Source: Bacteroidales bacterium (lineage in GTDB: Bacteria > Bacteroidota > Bacteroidia > Bacteroidales > UBA7960). Taken from it: a stretch of DNA of 24,643 nt. Position numbers and translations under genes: made by a program. The stretch lies in contig SKYG01000241.1 in the NCBI GenBank assembly GCA_007128045.1, positions 1-24,643 of the forward strand, read 5' to 3'. Positions 14,421-23,200 of the stretch are shown piece by piece. Positions within the stretch are counted from its first letter, which is position 1, and each line of letters starts with the position of its first letter. Below the pieces are notes generated by a model that ran no database searches, had not been told where the DNA came from, and saw only the letters and a program-made list of their open reading frames with translations.

Positions 14421-15416
14421 ATGTTACTAAAAAGAAACATTAAAAGATTTACAACTGTAATGTTCATTATTCTGGTTCTGATACCTTATAATGAAAGTCT
14501 GTCTTTTGGTTTCTTTGCCCATCGCAAAATGAACCGGATGGCTGTTTTTACTTTGCCACCGGAGATGATCGGTTTTTTTAAAAAGCATGTGGAGTATTTA
14601 TCTGAGCGATCAATTGATCCTGATCGCCGTGCCCACGCGGTTGAGGGAGAGGCCCCAAGGCATTATATCGACATTGATCACTTTGGAGATAACCCCTTTG
14701 ATATCATGCCCAGGAGGTGGAATGATGCGGTAGCTATGTTCAGCGAAGACACTCTCATGGAACAAGGGGTACTTCCCTGGCATATCAACACCATGATGTG
14801 GCGACTTACGTCAGCATTCGCAGATAGGGATGTCGACAGGATATTGTATAATGCAGCGCATCTAGGACATTATATTGCCGACGCTTGCACTCCGTTGCAT
14901 ACCACGAAATACTACAATGGGCGAACCCCGGACGAAAGAGGGATACATGCACTATGGGAAAGCCGGTTGCCGGAAATGCTCGCTGATGGGTTTAACTATT
15001 TCGTAGGAAGGGCAGATTATATTGAGTCACCTCTTGACAGAGCATGGGAGCTGGTAAAAATAAGTCACATGAAAGTAGACACCATATATATGGTATACGG
15101 AAAGATGATGTCAGAATTTACACCTGACCAGGTATATGCCCATGAAATGCGTGGACAAAGTACTGTAAGAACCTATTCACGGGAATTTGCGACAACTTTT
15201 CATGAAGCAATGGATCAAATGGTAGAACGACAAATGCGGCTGGCTGTAAAATCGATTGGCGATTTTTGGTTTACAGCTTGGGTAGATGCTGGTCAGCCAG
15301 ATCTATATAAACTGGAAGAAAGGGCCATCAGTCAAAGACATCGCAGAATGCTTGAGAAAGAAGAGGCTACCTGGCAGGAAGTCGACAGCCCGGTAGGTAG
15401 GTCTAATCCCGAATAA
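14421..15416 (+). CDS. Secreted zinc-dependent phospholipase C / S1-P1 nuclease-fold protein
   Basis: This 331-aa protein starts at ATG 14421, followed by a basic stretch and a hydrophobic signal segment (about 14-30, FIILVLIPYNESLSFG), so it is probably exported. The mature region has the trinuclear-zinc fold shared by bacterial phospholipase C and S1/P1 nucleases. FFAHRKMNR gives the first His, and HYIDIDHF gives an Asp ligand. GHYIADACTPLH has the exact H-x3-D-x5-H spacing of Bacillus phospholipase C (H118, D122, H128), and GIHALWE has the H-x3-E spacing (H142, E146). The metal site is therefore intact. The substrate (phospholipid or nucleic acid) cannot be decided, and the N-terminal Trp ligand of the classic enzymes is not obvious. 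A tail of about 40 charged residues (RAISQRHRRMLEKEEA...) follows the domain. Confidence 0.82.
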   Translation: MLLKRNIKRFTTVMFIILVLIPYNESLSFGFFAHRKMNRMAVFTLPPEMIGFFKKHVEYLSERSIDPDRRAHAVEGEAPRHYIDIDHFGDNPFDIMPRRWNDAVAMFSEDTLMEQGVLPWHINTMMWRLTSAFADRDVDRILYNAAHLGHYIADACTPLHTTKYYNGRTPDERGIHALWESRLPEMLADGFNYFVGRADYIESPLDRAWELVKISHMKVDTIYMVYGKMMSEFTPDQVYAHEMRGQSTVRTYSREFATTFHEAMDQMVERQMRLAVKSIGDFWFTAWVDAGQPDLYKLEERAISQRHRRMLEKEEATWQEVDSPVGRSNPE

Positions 15417-15472
15417 GCCAGTGATTAATAATTTGTTAATTCAATAATACCGCTTTATTAAAGAATAAATAG

Positions 15473-15480
15473 TAATTTTG
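15473..15480 (+). promoter_or_regulatory. Candidate -7 promoter element for the glycogen locus
   Basis: TAATTTTG matches the Bacteroidetes TAnnTTTG element and lies 59 bases before the ATG of the debranching-enzyme homologue, after an AT-rich gap. No clear TTTG box sits at the expected distance upstream, so this is a one-element call. Confidence 0.4.
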
Positions 15481-15539
15481 TACAGTTGTTTCCATTAATT
15501 TATCTGTTTTATTTATTAGTTACCATTCCAGAATTTTCT

Positions 15540-17486
15540 ATGGGTTATATTAAGTTTGACAAAAACCAGCTGATAAATCTCGAATATTCGTTAGGCAAAG
15601 AAATGATTCGATCAAACCGTGCCGGTTCTTTCTCTTGTACCACTATTATCGGTTGTAATACAAGAAAATACCATGGTCTGCTTATCACGCCTCAACCCCA
15701 GCTTGACGGAGGCCGTCATGTGTTGCTATCGAAAGTTGATGAGACAATCATACAAAGAGAAGCAGCATTTAATATTGGTGTTAACAAATTTCCCGGGGCG
15801 TATAACCCTAAGGGTCATAAATATATTCGTGACTTTTCTGCTGAACTAATACCAGTGGTTACATACCGCGTTGGGGGTGTTGTACTTACCAAAGAAACCA
15901 TGTTTGTTTCCAGGCAAGAAAGGGTGCTGATAAAATACACCCTCGTAGAAGCCCACTCACCAACAACCATAAAACTTCGTCCCTTCCTGGCGTTTAGAAA
16001 CATCCATGCGCTGAGCAAAAAAAACATCGACCTGAACACACGGTATGATGTTGTTCCCAACGGTATCAAGGTGAAAATGTATGAGGGATACTCTGACCTT
16101 TACCTGCAGTTATCCAAAAAAGGCGGTGAATATGTGCATGTACCCGATTGGTATAACGACTTTGAATACCTGGAAGAAATGAAAAGGGGTTTTGAATGCC
16201 ATGAGGATTTGTACACACCAGGGTTCTTCGAAATAGCTATTAAAAAAGGTGAAAGTATTATTTTTTCGGCATCCACTGAAGAGTCATCCCCTTTAACATT
16301 CTCAAAGTTGTTTAACCAGGAACTTAGCAAAAGGACACCGCGAAACACTTTTGAGAATGTACTAAAAAACTCGGCAGAACAGTTTTTCTTTTCAACCCAT
16401 GAATCTTCCGGCATCGTAGCTGGCTATCCATGGTATGGTCAGATTGCCCGGTATACCCTGATCTCCTTGCCTGGTTTGACAAAAGCGGTGAACGACAGAG
16501 GTCTTGCAGAGAAGGTGCTAAAATCAATGATCAACAGCATGCAAGGACCTGTTTTTCAAGAAACCGATAGTGCGCAAAATGGTTTGGTCTCCTCTGCCGA
16601 TACATCCCTCTGGTTTTTCTGGACTCTGCAGCAGTGCTTCGCTGGCGTTAGCAGTACCAGTTTATGGAATAAATATGGAAAACTTTTAACCATTATTCTA
16701 GATGGTTATGCCGACGGCAAGGTGAAAGGGGTAAGTATGCATGACAACGGTCTGCTGCATATTGATGCCTCCTATCCTGACCTCACCTGGATGAATGCCT
16801 GTTCAAATGGCACGCCGGTAACACCCAGATATGGTTATGTTTCAGAAATTAATGCACTTTGGTACAACGCCATCTGTTTTGCACTTGAACTGGCCCAATC
16901 CGCAAAAAAGAAACAATTTATATCACGTTGGCAACCAATATCTGAATCTTTAAAAGAGTCATTTAATACCATACTCTGGAACTCTCAACAACACTATATG
17001 GCAGATTTTGCCTATGAGGGAAAGCAAGATATGAGCGTACGTCCCAACCAGGTTTTTGCTGCTTCCCTCCCCTACTCACCCCTTAAGGAATCAAGAAGAA
17101 AACATATACTTGATGTAACCATCAAAGAGTTATTGACGCCCAGAGGCTTGCGCTCATTATCACCCAAAGATATCAGGTATAAAGGACATTATGAAGGAGA
17201 TATTAACAAGCGGGAGTCTTCTCTGCATCAGGGTACGGCCTGGCCGTGGCTTTTAGGCCATTTTTCAGATGCATACCTCAATATATTCGGAACATCAGGG
17301 ATGCCATTTATTGCCAAAATATTCGATGGATTTGAGGAAACCATGAAAGACAATGGTATCGGGTCAATCTCAGAGATCTTTGATGGTGACCCTCCACATC
17401 TGGCAAAAGGATCCATATCATTTGCCCCCAGTGTTGCTGAATTAATGAGAATATATTATTTGTTACACGAAACGCCTAACAATTAA
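15540..17486 (+). CDS. Glycogen debranching enzyme homologue (GH133) with altered active-site motifs
   Basis: This 648-aa protein has the two-part Bacteroidetes debranching-enzyme layout. An N-terminal domain (NRAGSFSCTTIIGCNTRKYHGLL; KGHKYIRDF; YRVGGVVLTKE) is followed by an amylo-alpha-1,6-glucosidase domain from about 280. The ATG at 15540 gives the family start MGYIKFDKNQLINLEYSLGKE; a TTG at 15486 would add an odd leader. Related proteins, as I know them, read GYPWFG-WGRDTFI, LTWMDA and AISQAWSV. Here these are GYPWYGQIARYTLI (Y305 for the Asp), LTWMNA (N419) and SISFAPSV (628-632). ISEIFDGDPPH with E612 and D617 is kept. Family members hydrolyse alpha-1,6 branch stubs; whether this one does is doubtful. 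No frameshift is seen and the frame is well preserved. It is probably first in an operon, 12 bp before the GT4 gene. Confidence 0.87.
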   Translation: MGYIKFDKNQLINLEYSLGKEMIRSNRAGSFSCTTIIGCNTRKYHGLLITPQPQLDGGRHVLLSKVDETIIQREAAFNIGVNKFPGAYNPKGHKYIRDFSAELIPVVTYRVGGVVLTKETMFVSRQERVLIKYTLVEAHSPTTIKLRPFLAFRNIHALSKKNIDLNTRYDVVPNGIKVKMYEGYSDLYLQLSKKGGEYVHVPDWYNDFEYLEEMKRGFECHEDLYTPGFFEIAIKKGESIIFSASTEESSPLTFSKLFNQELSKRTPRNTFENVLKNSAEQFFFSTHESSGIVAGYPWYGQIARYTLISLPGLTKAVNDRGLAEKVLKSMINSMQGPVFQETDSAQNGLVSSADTSLWFFWTLQQCFAGVSSTSLWNKYGKLLTIILDGYADGKVKGVSMHDNGLLHIDASYPDLTWMNACSNGTPVTPRYGYVSEINALWYNAICFALELAQSAKKKQFISRWQPISESLKESFNTILWNSQQHYMADFAYEGKQDMSVRPNQVFAASLPYSPLKESRRKHILDVTIKELLTPRGLRSLSPKDIRYKGHYEGDINKRESSLHQGTAWPWLLGHFSDAYLNIFGTSGMPFIAKIFDGFEETMKDNGIGSISEIFDGDPPHLAKGSISFAPSVAELMRIYYLLHETPNN

Positions 17487-17498
17487 CGGATATAGTTT

Positions 17499-18797
17499 AT
17501 GAAGGTTTTAATGTTTGGATGGGAATTTCCTCCACATATTTCCGGTGGGCTTGGCACGGCTTCTTTTGGACTCACTAAAGCGCTGCTAAAAACAGGTATT
17601 GATATTATTTTTGTAATACCTAAGGCCTATGGTGATGAAAATCCAGGTAAAGTCAGGCTTTTAAACGCTTCTGATGTCGCCGTTAGTATTACTGATGAAA
17701 TCTTTAAATCGCACTGGGATCAGATATCCTATTTAGAAGTTGATTCAACGCTACTGCCCTATTCAACAGAAGATGAGTATTTCACTATTCTGGAAAAAAT
17801 AGAGGCTGGCACCAGCAGTGAAAAGATCACCCTTGATGCTCAGAAGTATACATTTTCAGGAGGCTACGGAAAGAATCTTATGGAAGAGGTCAGACGTTAT
17901 GCCCTTGTTGGAGCTGCCATTGCCCGCGACCATGAATTTGACCTGATCCATGCCCATGATTGGCTGACATATATGGCAGGAGTGGAAGCTAAGAAAGTTA
18001 GCGGAAAACCACTTGTCGTTCATATGCATGCCACTGAATTTGACCGTTCTGGAGAAAACATAAACCAATCGGTATTTGATATAGAGCGCTCAGGGATGAT
18101 GGCAGCCGACAGAGTCGTTGCAGTAAGCAATATGACGCGCAGCATTGTAATAAACCGCCACGGTATAGATGAATCAAAAGTTATTACCGTTCATAATGGC
18201 GTGGAACCCCCCAGCACGACAAGCCAGGTTGAAAACAAGAAATTTGTAAAGGAAAAAATTGTCACCTTTCTCGGAAGAATTACCTATCAAAAGGGACCGG
18301 AATATTTTGTTGAAGCCGCATACAAGGTACTGCAGCGTGATCCAAACGTAAGGTTTGTCATGGCAGGCAGTGGCGACCTGTTAACAAAAATGATCAAAAG
18401 GGTGGCAGAACTTGGCATATCGACCAGGTTTCATTTCACCGGTTTTCTTAAAGGTGATGACGTGGATAAAATGTTTGGAATGAGTGATGTATATGTAATG
18501 CCTTCCGTTTCTGAACCGTTTGGGATATCCCCGCTGGAAGCTATGCGATCAAATGTCCCTGTCATTATCTCCAAGCAATCTGGAGTGGCTGAAATACTCA
18601 AACATGCCATCAAAGTTGATTTCTGGGATATTGATGCCATGGCAGATGCAATTTACGGACTGATTAACTATCCTTCCCTGCCACAAATGTTTAAGAGCTA
18701 TGGCAAGGAAGAGGTAGACAATATCAAATGGGATCAGGCAGGAGTAAAAGTAAAAGAAATATATGACCAGGTATTGGTTGACTATCATACTAAATAA
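17499..18797 (+). CDS. GT4 glycosyltransferase (glycogen/starch-synthase-like)
   Basis: This 432-aa GT-B enzyme probably adds glucose units to alpha-glucan or makes a glucan precursor such as maltose-1-phosphate. The N-terminal domain has GWEFPPHISGGLG (7-19), whose glycine loop is the donor phosphate site of starch-synthase-like enzymes, then LIHAHDWLTY and VVHMHATEFDRSG. The C-terminal Rossmann domain has TVHNGVE, FLGRITYQKGPEYFVEAA and SVSEPFGISPLEAM, with the GT4 E-x7-E pair at E339 and E347. All are intact. It begins 12 bp after the debranching homologue and 33 bp before the GH57 gene, as in other Bacteroidetes glycogen loci where these three genes travel together. The donor (ADP-glucose, UDP-glucose or another) cannot be read from sequence. 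Confidence 0.9.
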   Translation: MKVLMFGWEFPPHISGGLGTASFGLTKALLKTGIDIIFVIPKAYGDENPGKVRLLNASDVAVSITDEIFKSHWDQISYLEVDSTLLPYSTEDEYFTILEKIEAGTSSEKITLDAQKYTFSGGYGKNLMEEVRRYALVGAAIARDHEFDLIHAHDWLTYMAGVEAKKVSGKPLVVHMHATEFDRSGENINQSVFDIERSGMMAADRVVAVSNMTRSIVINRHGIDESKVITVHNGVEPPSTTSQVENKKFVKEKIVTFLGRITYQKGPEYFVEAAYKVLQRDPNVRFVMAGSGDLLTKMIKRVAELGISTRFHFTGFLKGDDVDKMFGMSDVYVMPSVSEPFGISPLEAMRSNVPVIISKQSGVAEILKHAIKVDFWDIDAMADAIYGLINYPSLPQMFKSYGKEEVDNIKWDQAGVKVKEIYDQVLVDYHTK

Positions 18798-18830
18798 CCT
18801 TTACCACTTAAATTACGATAATAAATACCT

Positions 18831-20078
18831 ATGAAGTCAGTTTGTTTATACTTTCAAATACATCAGCCGTTCAGGCTGAGAACATATCGATTCTTCGATA
18901 TTGGCAAAAATCACGATTACTTTGATGACTATGCCAACCGCTTCATTATGCAGCAAGTCGCCGAAAAATGCTATCTGCCTGCAAATACTCTTTTACTTGA
19001 TCTTATTGAGTCGCTCGGAAAGAACTTCAAGGTAAGTTTCAGTATTTCAGGAATGGCATTGGATCAATTTGAGCTTTATGCACCCAAAGTTCTGGATAGC
19101 TTTAAAGAACTTGCAGATACCGGTTGCGTTGAATTTCTTACTGAAACCCACGCGCATAGCCTTGTTTCATTAAAAAGTAAAAGTGAATTTATCAACCAGG
19201 TAAAGATACATGCCGGCAGGATTGAAAGCCTGTTCGGACAAAAACCGGTAACATTCAGAAATACAGAGCTTATTTACAGCAATGAAATTGGTGATATGGT
19301 ATTCGATATGGGATACCGTACCATGATCACGGAAGGAGCCAAACATATTCTCGGATGGAAAAGTAATAATAGAATGTATTGTAGCGCTACCAGCCCCAAA
19401 CTAAAACTGTTACTAAAGAATTTTCAGTTATCCGATGACATAGCATTTCGCTTTTCTGAGCAAAGATGGAATGAATGGCCACTAACAGCTGAGAAATATG
19501 TTGGCTGGCTCTCTTCTATAGATTCGAAAGATGAGGTGATCAACCTGTTTATGGACTATGAAACATTTGGAGAACACCAATGGGAAGAGACTGGCATCTT
19601 CGATTTTCTAAAGGCTTTCCCTCCACTATTGATCAAAAAAACTAAAATGCGGTTTCGTACCCCTGCTGAACTTTCATCCAAACTGCAACCTGTATCTCCG
19701 CTACAAGTACCCTATCCCATATCATGGGCCGATGAGGAACGTGACCTGACAGCATGGCTGGGCAATGAACTTCAGGACGAGGCATTTAGCAAGCTATACG
19801 ACATAGAAGATAAAGTACTGACATTGAATGATCCTGACATACTTCAGCAATGGAGGTATTTACAGACCAGTGATCATTTTTATTACATGTGTACCAAGTG
19901 GTTCTCAGATGGGATAGTTCATCGTTATTTTAACCCATACACCTCACCCTATGATGCTTTCATAAACTACATGAATGTCCTTTCTGATTTCACCCTCGTG
20001 GTGGAAGATAAGTATGCAGCTATCCCAAAAGACAAAACACCTGTAAAAAGAAAAAACTTAAAGCATAAAACACTCTGA
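18831..20078 (+). CDS. GH57 alpha-amylase / alpha-glucan-acting glycoside hydrolase
   Basis: This 415-aa cytoplasmic GH57 enzyme has no signal peptide. The five-region pattern of the family is recognisable: FQIHQPFRL at the N-terminus (H11), VEFLTETHAHSL, TFRNTELIYSN with the nucleophile E146, and LFMDYETFGEHQW with the acid/base D242. A helical domain follows. It is shorter than GH57 branching enzymes (usually above 500 residues), so hydrolysis or transfer on alpha-1,4-glucan is the likelier role, though some short GH57 proteins remain uncharacterised. The C-terminal 20 residues are strongly basic (KDKTPVKRKNLKHKTL). It is third in the probable operon, 33 bp after the GT4 gene, and 161 bp before the fusion gene. 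Confidence 0.9.
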   Translation: MKSVCLYFQIHQPFRLRTYRFFDIGKNHDYFDDYANRFIMQQVAEKCYLPANTLLLDLIESLGKNFKVSFSISGMALDQFELYAPKVLDSFKELADTGCVEFLTETHAHSLVSLKSKSEFINQVKIHAGRIESLFGQKPVTFRNTELIYSNEIGDMVFDMGYRTMITEGAKHILGWKSNNRMYCSATSPKLKLLLKNFQLSDDIAFRFSEQRWNEWPLTAEKYVGWLSSIDSKDEVINLFMDYETFGEHQWEETGIFDFLKAFPPLLIKKTKMRFRTPAELSSKLQPVSPLQVPYPISWADEERDLTAWLGNELQDEAFSKLYDIEDKVLTLNDPDILQQWRYLQTSDHFYYMCTKWFSDGIVHRYFNPYTSPYDAFINYMNVLSDFTLVVEDKYAAIPKDKTPVKRKNLKHKTL

Positions 20079-20239
20079 TCAAACCTGAGCTGAGAGGGAA
20101 CCATTTATGCTTCATTAGTAATATCTTATCAGCGAAAACAATGTTATGTTTTCATTGGTACGTTATTTTTTTGTAAATTCAGCGGTTTTTTTGCTACCAT
20201 AAAAATTTTAAAAATATATTGATTTAGACTAAGAATACT
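20079..20239. other. 161-bp AT-rich intergenic region before the fusion gene
   Basis: A GAAAAC (20134-20139)/GTTTTC (20148-20153) stem with an 8-base loop is followed after about 12 bases by a run of T (20166-20172), a weak terminator candidate after GH57. Several T-tracts follow, but no exact TAnnTTTG element was found. The fusion gene may have its own promoter here or be read through. Confidence 0.35.
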
Positions 20240-23200
20240 ATGAAAGATACTATATTAAAACCTGACTATCTGTTTGAAGTAAGCTGGGAAGTTTGTAACA
20301 AAATAGGAGGAATCCATACTGTAATAAGCACAAAAGCCAATATACTGGTTAACGCTTTACATGACAACTACATATGCATTGGCCCCGATGTATGGAAAGA
20401 AACACATGGGAATCCGGAATTCGAGGAGGATAGGTTTTTATTTCGTTCTTGGCGCGAACAAGCCGGCAGCGAAGGTATCCACATACGAATAGGAAGGTGG
20501 AAGATCGCTGGTGAGCCTATTGCCATGCTGGTAGATTTCACCCCTCTGTTCGGAGAGAAAGATAAAATCTTTACCGATTTGTGGCTTAAATTCGGACTGA
20601 ACTCTCTTAGCGGACAATGGGATTACACCGAACCAGCTTTATTTGGTTACGCAGCAGGACAACTTATCGAACATTTTTATAACTATCACCTTTCGGCGAG
20701 CGACCGCATAGCAGCTCATTTTCATGAATGGATGACAGGCAGCGGCGTGCTGTATTTAAATGATAAAATACCACAGGCAGGAACAGTTTTTACCACCCAC
20801 GCAACATCTCTGGGAAGGTCGCTGGCCAACAATAAAAGACCGCTATACAGTCTGCTGAATAGTACCGAAATAAATACAGACGCACTTGCGCAGGAGCTGG
20901 GAATTGTATCCAGGCACAGCCTGGAAAAGCTTGCCGCCAATCATGCCGATACGTTTACAACTGTAAGCCCTGGCTTGATAAAGGAGTGCAGGCAATTTTT
21001 AGAAAAAGAGCCCAATATAATTACTCCCAATGGCTTTGACCCGGCTTGCATACCCAACGAAAATGATTATGCAGAGAAGAGGAACATGGCCAGGACACAA
21101 TTGGTCAACCTTGCAAAAGGTGTAATTAATCAGAACATCCCGGATAACTGCATGCTTGTTGCTATCAGTGGAAGGTATGAATACCATACGAAAGGAGTGG
21201 ATCTGTTCATTGATGCCTTATCTAAGCTGAATCAGAGCAACCCAAACAACACGATCGTTGCCTTCATTCTTGTGCCAGCCAATCAAACAGGTGTAAGAAC
21301 AGAAGTAGTTAAAAGGATACAGAATCCGGATTATGCAGACCCCAAATCAGATGAATACATTACCCATATGATGGTTGACGAGGGATATGACCCAATACTG
21401 CAACAATTAAAACGTGTCAATATTCACAACATGCCGGATGACAAGGTAAAAGCAATTTTTGTTCCTACATACCTCAATGGTAGTGATGGTGTGCTAAATT
21501 TGAACTATTATGATCTGTTGACTGGCTTTGATCTGACTGTTTTTCCATCCTATTATGAGCCCTGGGGATATACATCCCTAGAAAGCCTGGCATTTCATAT
21601 CCCAACAATTACAACCTCCACTACCGGTTTTGGTCAGTGGGTGATCAACAGGTTTGAACAGCATGAAAAAGCGATTACCATATTAGACCGAGATGATGAT
21701 AATTATGATGAGGTTGTCGAAATGCTTTCAGCAACGCTTCTGAACATTGTAAATCAGGAGGGGTCTGGTACCTTAAGCGGTACAGGCGAAGGGTTCAACT
21801 CCTTAGCTCACTTAAATCTTAAAGAAGGAAGAATATTGGCGGGAACAATAGCTGAATCGGTCTATTGGGATAAACTGATTGATAATTACCATAACGCGTA
21901 TGATTTGGCCTTGCACAAAGCTAATGAGCGTCACGACTTATATAAGGGGAAAAAACCTCCTTCGAAACTTATAGAACTCCCCCCGCCTGCTTCCATGATG
22001 CCTGTCTGGAAAAAAATCTACGTCGAGATCAATATGCCGGAAACGTTTAAACAGCTTCCCACATTATCAAGAAACCTTTGGTGGACATGGAACTATGAGG
22101 CGGCCGAAATGTTTCGTGATATAGACCCTGTGCTATGGGAACAATGCGAAAAGAACCCGAATATATTATTGGAGAATCTTAGTACAGAACATTTTGACAG
22201 GCTCAAGCAGAACGATGCTTTTATGAAGCGTTATAAGCATGTGATCCAGAAATTCTCAGACTACATGCATGCTGCAAATGAAAAACCTGAGAAACAGATT
22301 GCTTATTTTAGCATGGAATATGGTTTGCATGAATCCATCAAAATTTATTCGGGCGGTTTGGGTGTTCTTGCAGGTGATTTTCTGAAACAAGCCAGCGATG
22401 ATAACGTAAATATCGTGGCTGTGGGATTGTTATACCGGTTCGGGTATTTCAGTCAAAACCTTTCTGCAAGTGGCGAACAGCTGGCTACATATGCGCCACA
22501 CAACTTTCCAAAGATGTCGGCACAACCTGTTCGTGACGAAAATGGCGCATGGAAAAAAATCAGCATTGCCTTCCCAGGAAGAACCCTTCATGCACGCATA
22601 TGGAAAATCGATGTGGGAAGGATCCCATTATACTTGCTGGATACAGACATCAACGAAAATGTTTCTGCCGACCGTTTTATCACGCACCAGTTGTATGGCG
22701 GAGATTGGGAAAACCGGTTTAAACAGGAATTTTTATTGGGAATCGGAGGTATTCGCTTGCTTGATACACTCGGATTGCAGCCAGATGTTTATCACTGCAA
22801 TGAAGGGCATGCAGCCTTTACAGGGCTGGAACGCATACGGAAGTATGTGCTGGATAACAAACTGACATTTCATGAAGCTCAGGAAGTCGTCAGAGCAAGC
22901 AGCTTGTTTACCACCCATACTCCTGTGCCGGCAGGACATGACTTCTTTAGCGAAGACATGCTACGTACCTATATGCCACACTATGCCGAGCGTCTTGGCA
23001 TCTCCTGGGATAACTTTATGCAACTGGGTAAGATGAACCCACAGAACCCTGAAGAAAGTTTCTCTATGAGTGTGCTGGCAGTGAAACTATCACAGCAGGT
23101 AAATGGCGTGAGCCGTATCCATGGAGCTGTTTCGCGCGATATGTTCAAAGACTTGTATCCCGGCTATTTCCCTGAAGAGATCCATATCGGATATGTTACA

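Noticed and set aside
15486..15539. TTG start for the debranching homologue
   Set aside because: The added 18 residues are hydrophobic and would look like a signal sequence on a cytoplasmic enzyme family. ATG 15540 matches the usual family start.
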